Assembly: GCF_008281175.1 (NCBI RefSeq)
Contig: NZ_CP036524.1
Span: 3,658,001 to 3,722,000 of the forward strand
Length of the DNA: 64,000 nucleotides
Origin: [Clostridium] hylemonae DSM 15053
Lineage (GTDB): Bacteria > Bacillota > Clostridia > Lachnospirales > Lachnospiraceae
Direction of reading: 5' to 3'
A program made the position numbers and the translations under genes. Under the pieces are notes generated by a model. That model saw nothing but the letters and a program-made list of their open reading frames with translations, ran no database searches and was not told where the DNA came from. This document shows, one piece after another, positions 43,675 through 52,711 of this stretch; positions within the stretch are counted from its first letter, which is position 1, and the number at the start of each line of letters is the position of its first letter.

Positions 43675-44923
43675 TCATATCATCGCAGAATGGATCGCAA
43701 ATCATGAGGCTTCCATAGCCGCCGCGGCTGACTATATTTTCCTGCATCCGGAAACCGCGTACAAGGAGAAGTTTTCCTCCCGGTGCCTGGCAGACTTTCT
43801 GGAGACAGATGGTTTTCAGATCGAGTGGAAGACAGCCGGGATCGAGACTGCATTTACCGCGTCATGGGGATATGGCAGGCCCGTCATCGGCTTCCTGGCC
43901 GAGTATGACGCTCTGGCCGAAATCGGCCATGCGTGCGGACATAATCTTCTCGGAACAGGCGCCGCGGCCGCCGCATGCGCACTGAAGGCATATATGGAGG
44001 CCGTCGAAATGGAAGGGACGCTCCTCGTGTATGGCTGTCCGGCAGAGGAAATAATGTCCGGCAAGATCATCATGAACAGCCAGGGAGTGTTCGATGACCT
44101 GGATGCCGCAGTTACGTGGCATCCTTTTGACAGCAACAGAGTGAGCAACGATATCTGGCAGTCACAGGACATCAAAAACTACATCTTCCGCGGCATGAGC
44201 GCCCATGCCTCCCGTTCACCGGAAGAAGGGCGGAGTGCCCTTGACGCGGCCGAACTCATGAATGTAGGCGTCAATTACCTGCGCGAGCATGTCCCGCAGG
44301 ATGTCCGTATGCATTATGCCTACATAGACAACGGCCTCCCGGCCAATGTCGTCCCCGACTACGCAAAGACAAACTACTTTATCCGCTCCGCGAAACGCGC
44401 GCGCACCGAGGACGCGAGCAGACGCGTAGACGACTGCGCCAGAGGCGCGGCCCTCATGACCGGAACGGAAGTGGAGATCGAACTCGTCGGAAGCTGCAAG
44501 GAGATGAAGGTCAACCGTGTGCTGGCTGAAATATATTATGACGCCATGACACGCGTTCCTGTCCCAACATACACGGAAGAGGAACTTCAGTTCGCGGCCT
44601 CCATCAGCCAGGAGGCAGGTCTCCAGAACCACGGCATATACTTTCAGGGCCTGGAACCGCTGGAACCGGAACCAGTCCCCATTTCCATCGGCACCGACGT
44701 ATCCGAAGTAAGCCATACCGTCCCGACCATCACACTGAGCGCCGCCGCCATGTGCAAAGGCACACCTTTGCACCACTGGGCCGCCGCCAGACAGGCCGGA
44801 ATGAGCATCGGAAAGAAAGGGATGCTCTACGCCGCCAGGTGCATGGCGGAAGGGACAAAACAATTGCTTGAGAAACCGGAACACATACAAAACGCCTGGA
44901 AATATCACCTGGGGACAGGGTAA
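43661..44923 (+). CDS. M20-family amidohydrolase (AbgB-like)
   Basis: A 420-residue metal-dependent amidohydrolase. Motifs: GFLAEYDALAEIGHACGHN (metal site), CPAEE (catalytic Glu), a dimerisation domain starting FRGMSAHASRSPEEGRSALD, and SIGTDVSEVSH near the C-terminus. The pattern is closest to the aminobenzoyl-glutamate utilisation B group. The ATG lies within the end of the ATC hydrolase-type gene. The substrate may be N-carbamoyl-cysteine or another N-acyl amino acid. Its stop codon lies within an inverted repeat. Confidence 0.85.
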   Translation: MSNSDHIIAEWIANHEASIAAAADYIFLHPETAYKEKFSSRCLADFLETDGFQIEWKTAGIETAFTASWGYGRPVIGFLAEYDALAEIGHACGHNLLGTGAAAAACALKAYMEAVEMEGTLLVYGCPAEEIMSGKIIMNSQGVFDDLDAAVTWHPFDSNRVSNDIWQSQDIKNYIFRGMSAHASRSPEEGRSALDAAELMNVGVNYLREHVPQDVRMHYAYIDNGLPANVVPDYAKTNYFIRSAKRARTEDASRRVDDCARGAALMTGTEVEIELVGSCKEMKVNRVLAEIYYDAMTRVPVPTYTEEELQFAASISQEAGLQNHGIYFQGLEPLEPEPVPISIGTDVSEVSHTVPTITLSAAAMCKGTPLHHWAAARQAGMSIGKKGMLYAARCMAEGTKQLLEKPEHIQNAWKYHLGTG

Positions 44924-44988
44924 AACCTAATTGGGGACGTACCCTTTTTAAATTTCCCCCGTCCCCAACGTCATTTTACCCTGTCCCC
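44911..44988. repeat. Nested inverted repeat between M20 gene and proC
   Basis: GGGGACAGGGTAAAA (44911-44925) pairs with 44974-44988. Inside, TTGGGGACG (44931-44939) pairs with 44960-44968. It spans the end of the M20 gene and resembles short dispersed GGGGAC-type repeats of Clostridia. It may stop or process the transcript before proC. Confidence 0.75.
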
Positions 44989-45013
44989 AATGGACCAAAG
45001 AAAGGAGAAAATC

Positions 45014-45811
45014 ATGATCACTAAGAAAATCGGTATTATCGGCTGCGGCAATATGGGTGGCGCTATCCTCTACGGCGCCTTGAAAAGCGGGGTCCTCCCC
45101 AAAGAGAACGCCTATGTATATGACCTCAATCCTGCGATGATGAAGAAGGCGCGGGGATGGGGCGTTAATCTCGCCAAGGATGACGAGGATGTATGTAAGA
45201 ACAGTGACATCGTTCTGCTGGCGGTGAAGCCGCAGAACGCCGCCGAGGCTCTCGCGCAGTGTAAGGACGCGCTGGACGGCAAGGCAATGATGTCCATCGT
45301 CGCAGGTGTGACGGTAGAACGGCTCCGCGCCATGATAAACGGCAGCTTACGCATTCTGCGCATCATGCCCAACACACCGGCCATGGTATTTGAAGGCGCC
45401 TTTGCCCTCTGTTCTGACAACGACTTTTCAGAGGAGGAACTGCAGGAAGCGCAGCAGATCTATAGTTCCATCGGCGTCGTGGAGCTTGTGCCGGAGGTTC
45501 TCATCGACGCGGTGTGCGGCCTGAGCGGAGGCGGACCGGCCTACGCGGCCATGTTCATAGAAGCTATGGCGGATGGTGGCGTAAAGCAGGGCCTTCCCCG
45601 CGCAACTGCCTACCGGCTTGCGGCACAGACCTGTCTCGGCACCGCAAAGATGATCCTGGAAATGGATATCCACCCCGGCCAGTTAAAAGACATGGTCACC
45701 TCACCGGGGGGAACAACGATCGAGGGCTGTGAGGCGCTGGAAAAAGGCGGGATGAGAGCCGCGGTCATGGAGTGCATCAACGCAGGTACCGAGAAATCCC
45801 GCCGGCTATGA
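45014..45811 (+). CDS. proC: Pyrroline-5-carboxylate reductase
   Basis: Last step of proline synthesis: NAD(P)H-dependent reduction of pyrroline-5-carboxylate. A 265-residue Rossmann enzyme: IGIIGCGNMGGAIL, LLAVKPQN, RIMPNTPAMV, the family signature LSGGGPAYAAMFIEAMADGG, and the C-terminal SPGGTTIEG. The ATG at 45014 has AAAGGAG. It lies downstream of the M20 gene beyond an inverted repeat, and a terminator follows. Confidence 0.96.
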   Translation: MITKKIGIIGCGNMGGAILYGALKSGVLPKENAYVYDLNPAMMKKARGWGVNLAKDDEDVCKNSDIVLLAVKPQNAAEALAQCKDALDGKAMMSIVAGVTVERLRAMINGSLRILRIMPNTPAMVFEGAFALCSDNDFSEEELQEAQQIYSSIGVVELVPEVLIDAVCGLSGGGPAYAAMFIEAMADGGVKQGLPRATAYRLAAQTCLGTAKMILEMDIHPGQLKDMVTSPGGTTIEGCEALEKGGMRAAVMECINAGTEKSRRL

Positions 45812-45861
45812 TATTGCACCCTTGACCAGGCGCAGAAGCATACATATAAAAGGACATGAAA

Positions 45862-45899
45862 AAGCAGCGGCCGGCCCCCACGGGCTGCCGCTGCTTCTT
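45862..45899. terminator. Bidirectional terminator between proC and DUF1002 gene
   Basis: AGCAGCGGC-x-GGCCC pairs with GGGC-x-GCCGCTGCT (45863-45895), flanked by AAAA and TTCTTT. Confidence 0.8.
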
Positions 45900-45909
45900 T
45901 ATGCCTATT

Positions 45910-47130
45910 CTATTGAACCGTTCCGTCCTGCTGGCCTCCATTATCCTGGCCGCTCTGTCCGTCCTGGTTTCCCTGTGTGTCCTGGCCGCTGCCGGGATCC
46001 GCATCCTGCGGATCATCTGAACTATCACCGGGCGCCGTATCACCGGCATCCCCCGCATCAGACGCGTCATCTGCAGAATCCTGCGTATCCGCATCATCGG
46101 AGGCATTTCCCTTATCGGAATCGTCAGACGCGTCATCTGCATCATCCCCGCCGAAAAGATTCTTGAAGAAATTCACGATCTTATCCCAGAAGCTCTCGCC
46201 GTCACCGGAATCCTTTGACTTAAGCGCATCGATCGTGCTGTCGATGACCGCGTTATCCCCGAGAATGCTGTCATTCGTGTTATTTATGATACCGCCGTCA
46301 CTGTCTCCTCCTGTGAAAAATGACTTAATGGAATTCCACAGGTTGGAGAAGAAACCATCGCTCTTTCCTTCCAGGTTCTCAAGCGTCTTTTTCAGCGCCT
46401 TCACGTCATAATCATACTCGGAAATACTCTTCATGAGCGACACGATCTTTGCCTTCTGGTCGCCGTTCAATGTCACATTCAGATCATCCGCCGCATCATT
46501 GACAGCTCCTTCGATCTCATCCTCATCTTTGAGTCCGTCTTCTATGACCTCCTGCTTCACCTCGTTCATGAGGTCCGCCGCTTCCTGCTGGCCGATCGAC
46601 TCTGCCAGCTCTCCTGTCGTGACAAGCTCTTCCGTGGCAGTCGCCTTCTGGTCTTCGCTCAGCTCTTCTCCGCTCGCCTTCTCATATGCCATCATGATCC
46701 CTGTAAGCGCTCCGGTTCCGGACACCTCGATCGGAGAGCCGGCCACCACATTACAGTTCTCCACCCCTGAGGTAAGAAGTGTACTTGCGATCATGGAACT
46801 CGTCACAAAGGTAAGGTTGGCAACCTTCACCTGGATCCCGCCGCTGCCTGTCGGCTCCACATAAGAACAGCTGTATGTCCTCGTACCGATCTGCGCCTCT
46901 GTCGCGATCCCTTCCATATACTTTCTCTCATCTGCATTTGTAACCTCGATCGTGTCGACTTTATCCGCAGAAGTGCCAAAATAGTCATACATGGCTTTCT
47001 TTTGCTCCTCTGTCAGATTCGCTCCGAGCGTTACGACCTTGGAACTGTCCGCCTTTGCTGTAAACGGCACACTGACAAAGGTCAGCACCGCCGCCATCAT
47101 GACCGGTATAATTTTTTTAAATTTTTTCAT
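45910..47130 (-). CDS. Secreted DUF1002 protein with acidic low-complexity tail
   Basis: A 406-residue exported protein. A signal peptide (1-27, KKIIPVMMAAVLTFVSVPF then TAKA) is followed by the DUF1002 domain (about 30-250: LGANLTEEQKKAMYDYFG, TYSCSYVEPTGSGGIQVKV). A helical linker and a tail of about 80 residues made almost only of Asp, Ser, Ala, Gly and Gln end it. There is no anchor motif. The family occurs in spore-forming Firmicutes; its function is unknown. It is monocistronic. Confidence 0.82.
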   Translation of the reverse strand: MKKFKKIIPVMMAAVLTFVSVPFTAKADSSKVVTLGANLTEEQKKAMYDYFGTSADKVDTIEVTNADERKYMEGIATEAQIGTRTYSCSYVEPTGSGGIQVKVANLTFVTSSMIASTLLTSGVENCNVVAGSPIEVSGTGALTGIMMAYEKASGEELSEDQKATATEELVTTGELAESIGQQEAADLMNEVKQEVIEDGLKDEDEIEGAVNDAADDLNVTLNGDQKAKIVSLMKSISEYDYDVKALKKTLENLEGKSDGFFSNLWNSIKSFFTGGDSDGGIINNTNDSILGDNAVIDSTIDALKSKDSGDGESFWDKIVNFFKNLFGGDDADDASDDSDKGNASDDADTQDSADDASDAGDAGDTAPGDSSDDPQDADPGSGQDTQGNQDGQSGQDNGGQQDGTVQ

Positions 47131-47243
47131 AATAGTCTGGTGTAACCACCATACCCCCTTTTCATCAATTATTTACATCTTAATAATAACTAAGCTCCCA
47201 CATAATATAACACATTCCCGGACATTTGCAAAGAAACAGCCCC

Positions 47244-47573
47244 TTAACTATTTCTGAATATTTTCTGTATTCTCTCGTGGAATACCTCCTCATCGATAAT
47301 TCCCCGCATCGTCCCCACTATCCTGCCGTTCTTAAAACAGATGAACGTCGGCACGATCTCCGTGTCATACTCTGCCGCCAAAAGTTCAGACTCTTCTATC
47401 TCAACCTCGCAGAACTTTATTTTTTTTCTATTTTTATATTTCTTCTCTGCCTCTTCCGCAATTGGTTTCATCATGGCGCATTTACCGCACCAGACCGCAT
47501 AAAACATTACAACCACCGGAAGACTTTCGTGCATCACTTCCGAATCAAAATTCTTTGCTGTTAAATGTAGCAT
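47244..47573 (-). CDS. Thioredoxin-like protein
   Basis: A 109-residue thioredoxin fold with active site WCGKC (usually WCGPC), an FYAVWCGKCAMMKPIAEEAE helix, the cis-Pro in EIVPTFICFKNG and a C-terminal helix. The ATG at 47573 has AAAGGTTGAA. A Lys instead of Pro in the active site should change redox potential. It acts in the cytoplasm; partner unknown. Confidence 0.88.
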   Translation of the reverse strand: MLHLTAKNFDSEVMHESLPVVVMFYAVWCGKCAMMKPIAEEAEKKYKNRKKIKFCEVEIEESELLAAEYDTEIVPTFICFKNGRIVGTMRGIIDEEVFHERIQKIFRNS

Positions 47574-47604
47574 AAGTTTCAACCTTTCTTAAGCCATCTT
47601 TATG

Positions 47605-47739
47605 TCAGCACTTGGGATTCAATATTCTGCATACCTCATCCAGTGATTTTTTAATACAGGCAAGTTTTTCATTCAGGTTCCTTTTGCGATAAGTGATTTC
47701 ACACAATTTATGCTTCCATCCTTTCTTTCCGCGTCCCAC
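47605..47739 (-). CDS. Possible 44-residue basic protein
   Basis: A GTG-started frame (start MGRGKKGWKHKLCEITYRKR, ending CRILNPKC) with AGGA about 10 bases upstream, between the tRNA methyltransferase and thioredoxin genes. It is Lys/Arg-rich with four Cys. It is short, so coding is uncertain. Confidence 0.3.
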   Translation of the reverse strand: MGRGKKGWKHKLCEITYRKRNLNEKLACIKKSLDEVCRILNPKC

Positions 47740-47790
47740 ATGCTCACATCCTGACCATTATTCTTCTTTATATTATATGCAGCTGCCGCC

Positions 47791-48447
47791 TTATGCTTTC
47801 CTGACAGCCCGCAACTTGCAGATAGGATTCCCTGCTGCCGAGAACTTCTCTTCATATTCCGTCATGACATTTCCGCGGTTCATGGCCTCATCGCCGTGCA
47901 GGTCAAAGGTGCGCTCTTTTATCTCCCACACATCCGACTCCCTGATCTCCTCCAGGGAAAATTCAAACAGTCCCCTGTTGTCCGTTTTAAACTCCACCAC
48001 ACCGTCACAAGCCAGTATCTTATCATATCTGGACAGATATTCCTTTGATGTCAGCCTCCTTCTGGCATGTCTCGCCTTCGGCCACGGATCCGAGAAGTTC
48101 AGATAGATCCCGGACACCTCCCCCTTTGCAAATACATCTGCAATGTCCGCTGCGTCCATACAGATAAACCGGATGTTGGCAGGCGCCTGCGTCTCCCGCT
48201 CCATATATTTCTCCACAGCCCGCAGAAGAACACTCGAGTAACGCTCGATCCCGATAAAATTAACGTCCGGATTCTGTTCTGCCATCGTCAGCAGAAACTG
48301 CCCCTTCCCCATTCCGATCTCTATAAATACAGGATTTTCATTCCCAAACACCTTGTCCCAGCATCCCCTGTAAAGAGCAGGTTCTTTCATGACCTCTCTG
48401 CACGCTTTCAGCACACTTTCCGCCCGGGGTATATTTCTCAATCGCAT
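47791..48447 (-). CDS. trmB: tRNA (guanine-N7-)-methyltransferase TrmB
   Basis: Methylates G46 of tRNA using S-adenosylmethionine. A 218-residue protein with the SAM site FIEIGMGKGQFLLTMAEQNP, IGIERYSSVLLRA, and the family signature YLNFSDPWPKARHARRRLTS, followed by EFKTDN. AATGAGGAGG precedes the ATG. The length is normal. Confidence 0.96.
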   Translation of the reverse strand: MRLRNIPRAESVLKACREVMKEPALYRGCWDKVFGNENPVFIEIGMGKGQFLLTMAEQNPDVNFIGIERYSSVLLRAVEKYMERETQAPANIRFICMDAADIADVFAKGEVSGIYLNFSDPWPKARHARRRLTSKEYLSRYDKILACDGVVEFKTDNRGLFEFSLEEIRESDVWEIKERTFDLHGDEAMNRGNVMTEYEEKFSAAGNPICKLRAVRKA

Positions 48448-48563
48448 ATGACTGCCTCCTCATTTTTTGCTCTTATCCAGTCTATCCATTTCTTTTAAAA
48501 ATGTCAATTACCGTTAATTTTTCAATTTGTTTACTTTTACTATGGAAATTTAGAAAAATAAGT

Positions 48564-48583
48564 GTATTATTAACATATAATAC
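48564..48583. promoter_or_regulatory. Inverted repeat in the V-ATPase promoter region
   Basis: GTATTAT-6 nt-ATAATAC, overlapping a possible -10 box TATAAT at 48576-48581 and about 40 bases before the first V-ATPase gene. The surrounding 100 bases are very AT-rich. Operator or promoter; the -35 box is not clear. Confidence 0.35.
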
Positions 48584-48624
48584 AAATTATACTTATTAGA
48601 AGTAAGCAGAAACGGAGGCGTAGT

Positions 48625-48936
48625 ATGGACTCTATTGTGGAGAAATTATCAGACATTGAGACGACTGCTGAAGCAATCGTAGACCATGCAGAAGCTCAGA
48701 AATTTGAGATCGAACAGCAGATACAGGCCCGGCGCGACAAGTTTGATGAAGACCTGGAAGCCGATACACAGAAGAAGCTGGAGCGCATCCGCGCCGAGGC
48801 TTCCGAGAAAGTCGACCGGATACTGGAGACACAGAGACAGAAAAACAGGTCGACCATCGAAGCTTTAGAGAAAGAATATAAGGAAAACCATACTGCGTAT
48901 GCACAGGAAATCCTAAAACGTATAACTGAGGTGTAG
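48625..48936 (+). CDS. V-type ATPase subunit G/H (peripheral stalk)
   Basis: A 103-residue, almost entirely coiled-coil protein (AEAQKFEIEQQIQARRDKFD, then a Lys/Glu-rich helix) as expected for the peripheral-stalk subunit that pairs with subunit E. It is the first gene of the operon G/H-C-I-K-F-E-A-B-D. Identification relies on position and coiled-coil character more than on a sharp motif. Confidence 0.8.
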   Translation: MDSIVEKLSDIETTAEAIVDHAEAQKFEIEQQIQARRDKFDEDLEADTQKKLERIRAEASEKVDRILETQRQKNRSTIEALEKEYKENHTAYAQEILKRITEV

Positions 48937-48939
48937 AAC

Positions 48940-49989
48940 ATGGGCAATCTTATGGCATACAGCGGAATTGTAACAAAAGTACGGGCCATGCAGGCAAAGC
49001 TCCTCACAAGACAGGATTTTGAGAATATCGCCTCTCTCAGGAGCGTTCCGGAGATTATTTCTTATCTGAAAGAAAAGCCCGCCTACGCAGATTTGATGAA
49101 CCAGATGGATGTATCTCTGTACCACCGGCGGCACGTGGAGAAGATTCTCTATCAGTCCCTCTATGATGACTATACGAGAATCTTTCGTTTTGCAGGGCTG
49201 GAACAGAAGAAGTTCCTGAAGCTTTATCTGAAAAGGTACGAAGTGGATCTGATCAATTACTGTTTCCGGATCGTATTTAACCACTACGATAAACCATTTG
49301 ACCTGGATTATAAGAAAGAATTTTTTGATAAATATTCACAGATCTCCATCGAAAAGCTCATCACGTCGCGCAGCATCGGCGAGCTCGTGGATAATCTGCA
49401 GTCAACAGAGTACTACGCGCCGCTTCGGAAGCTGCGGGATTCAAACGCCGCCACTTTGTTTGACTATGATCTGGCACTGGAACTGTACTACTTTTCTACT
49501 GTATGGAAAAAACGAAAACAGATACTGACAAACAAAAAGGAACTGGAGATATATACAAGAGACTGCGGTACTAACATGGATCTGCTCAACATACAGTGGA
49601 TATACCGTGCGAAAAAGTATTACCACATGCTTCCGCCCGACATATATTCGCTGACGATCCCGAATCACTACCGCCTTCGTATCGATGAGTTCAAAGCGCT
49701 GGTGGAGGCACCTACCCTGGAAGAATTTGAGCATCTGCTGGAAGGCACTTATTATGCCAGGAAATATCATATCGACAACAGCAAGACGATGGAACAGCTG
49801 TATAAGGAATGCCTCATGCATCTGTATCTGTCGGACCGGCGCGGCAATCCGTATTCGATTGCGACTATCACCACATATCTGTTCCTGAAGGAAGAAGAGA
49901 TATATAAACTGACGACTGCCCTTGAATGCATCCGCTACGGCCTATCATCAAGAGAGACGTTAGGATACCTGGGAGGTGTAATTCAATGA
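48940..49989 (+). CDS. ntpC: V-type ATPase subunit C
   Basis: A 349-residue V-ATPase C/AC39 subunit that joins the central stalk to the membrane ring. It is all-helical with the family opening YSGIVTKVRAMQAKLLTRQD and a repeated RxxxEID-type helical pattern. It starts 3 bases after the first gene and ends overlapping subunit I (ATGA). Confidence 0.9.
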   Translation: MGNLMAYSGIVTKVRAMQAKLLTRQDFENIASLRSVPEIISYLKEKPAYADLMNQMDVSLYHRRHVEKILYQSLYDDYTRIFRFAGLEQKKFLKLYLKRYEVDLINYCFRIVFNHYDKPFDLDYKKEFFDKYSQISIEKLITSRSIGELVDNLQSTEYYAPLRKLRDSNAATLFDYDLALELYYFSTVWKKRKQILTNKKELEIYTRDCGTNMDLLNIQWIYRAKKYYHMLPPDIYSLTIPNHYRLRIDEFKALVEAPTLEEFEHLLEGTYYARKYHIDNSKTMEQLYKECLMHLYLSDRRGNPYSIATITTYLFLKEEEIYKLTTALECIRYGLSSRETLGYLGGVIQ

Positions 49990-51926
49990 TTGTAAAGATG
50001 AAGTTTTTGAGCATCAGCGGACCGCGGACCGACATTGACCGCGTCTGTGATGTCTACCTTTCAAAATATGAGATGCAGCTTGAGAATGCAGTCACAGAAC
50101 TTAAGACGACCGACAATCTCCTGCCGTTTGTGGAGATGAACCCTTACAAAGAACCACTCGCCAAAGCAGAAGAATTTACTTCAAAGCTTTCGGCGGCAGG
50201 GACTCCTGCCGATACGGCGTTGTCCACAGATGAGATCATCGCCTTGATCCGTGAGGTAAACCATGACTATCTTGAGCTGCAGGAGAAAAAAGAGCTGCTC
50301 AAAAAAAATAAAGATGAACTGCTGGAAAAGCTGCATGTATTAGAACCGTTCCGGCCCCTTGATTTCGACTTGCACAAGGTTCTCCATTATCGGTATATGC
50401 AGCTTCGTTTTGGGCGGATCGGGATCGATTATTACCGGAAGCTGGAAAAATACCTGTTTGAGGATCTCAACGCCATTTTTCTGGAAGGCACGCGGGATGA
50501 GAATTTCGTGTACGGCTGTTACTTTGTTGCAAATACAGAGGCCAGCAAGGTGGATTCCGTATTCAACTCCCTGCACTTTGAACGCATCACCATATCGGAC
50601 GAATATATCGGCTCTCCCGCCGTGGCATATGAGAGCCTGGAGCAGGACATTTCCGATCTGGATGAGCGCATTGACGAAATAGACAAAAATATCCAGGAAC
50701 TGCTCGACGATAAGGCAGGCAAACTGCTCGGAGCCCGCAAGCGTCTGGAGGAACTGTCCAACAATTTTGACGTCCGCAAAATGGCCGCCCGCGTAGATGA
50801 CAACAAGGAAGATTACTACATTCTCTGCGGGTGGATGGGTGAAGATGATGTGGCGGCCTTTCTGAAGGAATCAGAAAATGACGACAAGGTGTTCGTCGTT
50901 GTGGAAGAAGACCGCGAGAAATTCTTCGGCGAACCTCCCACAAAGCTTAAGAATCCCAAATTCTTCAAGCCTTTTGAGATGTTTATCCGCATGTACGGCC
51001 TTCCCTCCTCCAACGAGATGGATCCTACCGTATTCGTGGCGCTGACCTATACGTTCATCTTCGGCGCCATGTTCGGAGATGTCGGACAGGGATTGAGCCT
51101 GTTCGTGATAGGCGGACTTCTCTACAAACTGAAAAATATGAACCTTGCCGGTATCATATCCGTCGCGGGCCTTTTCTCGGCTTTCTTCGGATTTATGTTC
51201 GGCAGTGTATTCGGTTTTGAGGACATTATACAGGCCCACTGGCTTCGGCCGATGGAAGCCATGACGAACCTTCCGTTCATCGGACAGCTCAACACCGTAT
51301 TTATCGTGGCGATCGCCTTTGGTATGGGACTGAATATCCTCTCCATGATATTTCATATAATCAATGCCATCCGGGCACATGATACGGAAAATATCTGGTT
51401 TTCCACGAACGGTATCGCGGGACTTGTTTTTTACGGATTTATCGTGTTCACAATTGTACTTTTTATGACGGGACATCAGGTTCCCGGAAATATACTGATG
51501 GTCATATTCCTCGGAATACCTGTTCTCGTATTCGTATTTAAAGAACCGCTCACCAACCTGGCGGAGCGCAACCACAAGAAGCTGGAGACAGGCAAAGGAA
51601 TGTTCCTCGTACAGGGATTCTTTGAATTATTTGAGACGCTTTTGAGCTATTTCTCCAACACGCTTTCTTTCGTCCGTATCGGGGCATTTGCGGTGAGCCA
51701 TGCCGCTATCATGGAAGTTGTGCTGATGCTCTCGGGCGCGCAGGAAGGCTCTCCAAACTGGGTCGTCGTCGTGATCGGCAACCTGGTCGTATGCGCTCTG
51801 GAAGGACTGATCGTAGGTATCCAGGTGCTCCGTCTCGAATATTATGAAATGTTCAGCCGTTTTTATAAAGGCAGCGGCCGCGAGTTTAAACCGTTCAATA
51901 ATCATAAAAAACAAGATAAAAATTAA
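49986..51926 (+). CDS. ntpI: V-type ATPase subunit I (a subunit)
   Basis: A 646-residue stator subunit that carries the ion half-channels. The N-terminal cytoplasmic half (about 1-325) has coiled coils (SLEQDISDLDERIDEIDKNI). The membrane half has seven to eight helices beginning TVFVALTYTFIFGAMFGDVGQG. The essential Arg region is LSYFSNTLSFVRIGAFAVSH. The ATG at 49986 has TGGGAGGTG and overlaps the subunit C stop. Ion specificity (Na+ or H+) cannot be settled here. Confidence 0.95.
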   Translation: MIVKMKFLSISGPRTDIDRVCDVYLSKYEMQLENAVTELKTTDNLLPFVEMNPYKEPLAKAEEFTSKLSAAGTPADTALSTDEIIALIREVNHDYLELQEKKELLKKNKDELLEKLHVLEPFRPLDFDLHKVLHYRYMQLRFGRIGIDYYRKLEKYLFEDLNAIFLEGTRDENFVYGCYFVANTEASKVDSVFNSLHFERITISDEYIGSPAVAYESLEQDISDLDERIDEIDKNIQELLDDKAGKLLGARKRLEELSNNFDVRKMAARVDDNKEDYYILCGWMGEDDVAAFLKESENDDKVFVVVEEDREKFFGEPPTKLKNPKFFKPFEMFIRMYGLPSSNEMDPTVFVALTYTFIFGAMFGDVGQGLSLFVIGGLLYKLKNMNLAGIISVAGLFSAFFGFMFGSVFGFEDIIQAHWLRPMEAMTNLPFIGQLNTVFIVAIAFGMGLNILSMIFHIINAIRAHDTENIWFSTNGIAGLVFYGFIVFTIVLFMTGHQVPGNILMVIFLGIPVLVFVFKEPLTNLAERNHKKLETGKGMFLVQGFFELFETLLSYFSNTLSFVRIGAFAVSHAAIMEVVLMLSGAQEGSPNWVVVVIGNLVVCALEGLIVGIQVLRLEYYEMFSRFYKGSGREFKPFNNHKKQDKN

Positions 51927-51950
51927 TCCATATCCAAGGAGGAGAAAATC

Positions 51951-52385
51951 ATGTCATTAACAGTAAAATTATTATTAGTCGCAGCACTGGTGCTCAGCAT
52001 TATCATTCCTTTCGGTTACTACCTGATCGGGGAAAAGAACAAAAAACGCTATAAAAGAGCAGTCGGTACCAACGCCTTCTTCTATTTTGGCACATTTGTC
52101 ATCGCATCGATCATGATGTTCGGCGGCAATACAGCTGTCGCCGCAGATACCGCTGCCGCTGCCTCTTCTAACGCCACAGGGTTCGGTTACCTTGCCGCCG
52201 CACTATCAACCGGTTTGTCATGTGTGGGCGGCGGTATCGCCGTAGCAAGTGCGGCAAGCGCCGCGCTCGGCGCGATCAGCGAAGATTCAAGTGCACTCGG
52301 AAAGTCACTCATCTTCGTAGGTCTTGCGGAAGGTGTCTGCCTGTACGGGCTCATCATCTCCTTCATGATCTTAGGTAAACTGTAA
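51951..52385 (+). CDS. ntpK: V-type ATPase subunit K (rotor ring)
   Basis: A 144-residue proteolipid with an N-terminal helix, a short basic loop, another helix, and the ion-binding hairpin GGGIAVASAASAALGAISED followed by VGLAEGVCLYGLI, whose Glu is the ion carrier. It has one ion-binding hairpin and an additional N-terminal helix pair whose equivalent glutamate is absent. CCAAGGAGGAG precedes the ATG. Confidence 0.93.
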   Translation: MSLTVKLLLVAALVLSIIIPFGYYLIGEKNKKRYKRAVGTNAFFYFGTFVIASIMMFGGNTAVAADTAAAASSNATGFGYLAAALSTGLSCVGGGIAVASAASAALGAISEDSSALGKSLIFVGLAEGVCLYGLIISFMILGKL

Positions 52386-52386
52386 G

Positions 52387-52695
52387 ATGAAGATGTATTT
52401 GATCAGTGATAATATCGATACCCTGACAGGAATGCGGCTTGCCGGCGTGGACGGAGTCGTCGTGCACGAAAGGAACGAGCTTAGAGAAGCCATCGAAAAC
52501 GCCATGAACGACAAGACTGTCGGCATCATCCTGCTGACCGAAAAGTTCGGCCGGGAGTTCCCGGATCTGATCGATGAGATCAAGCTGGAGCGTACAATGC
52601 CGCTGCTCATAGAGATTCCTGACAGACACGGAACCGGACGTAAAAAAGATTTTATCACATCTTATGTAAATGAAGCAATTGGCTTGAAATTATAA
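52387..52695 (+). CDS. ntpG: V-type ATPase subunit F
   Basis: A 102-residue central-stalk subunit with the usual Rossmann-like pattern: MYLISDNIDTLTGMRLAGVD, VGIILLTEKFGREFPDLIDE and a terminal PLLIEIPDRHGTGRK stretch. It begins one base after subunit K. Confidence 0.93.
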   Translation: MKMYLISDNIDTLTGMRLAGVDGVVVHERNELREAIENAMNDKTVGIILLTEKFGREFPDLIDEIKLERTMPLLIEIPDRHGTGRKKDFITSYVNEAIGLKL

Positions 52696-52711
52696 AAAGA
52701 AGGTGACCCGC

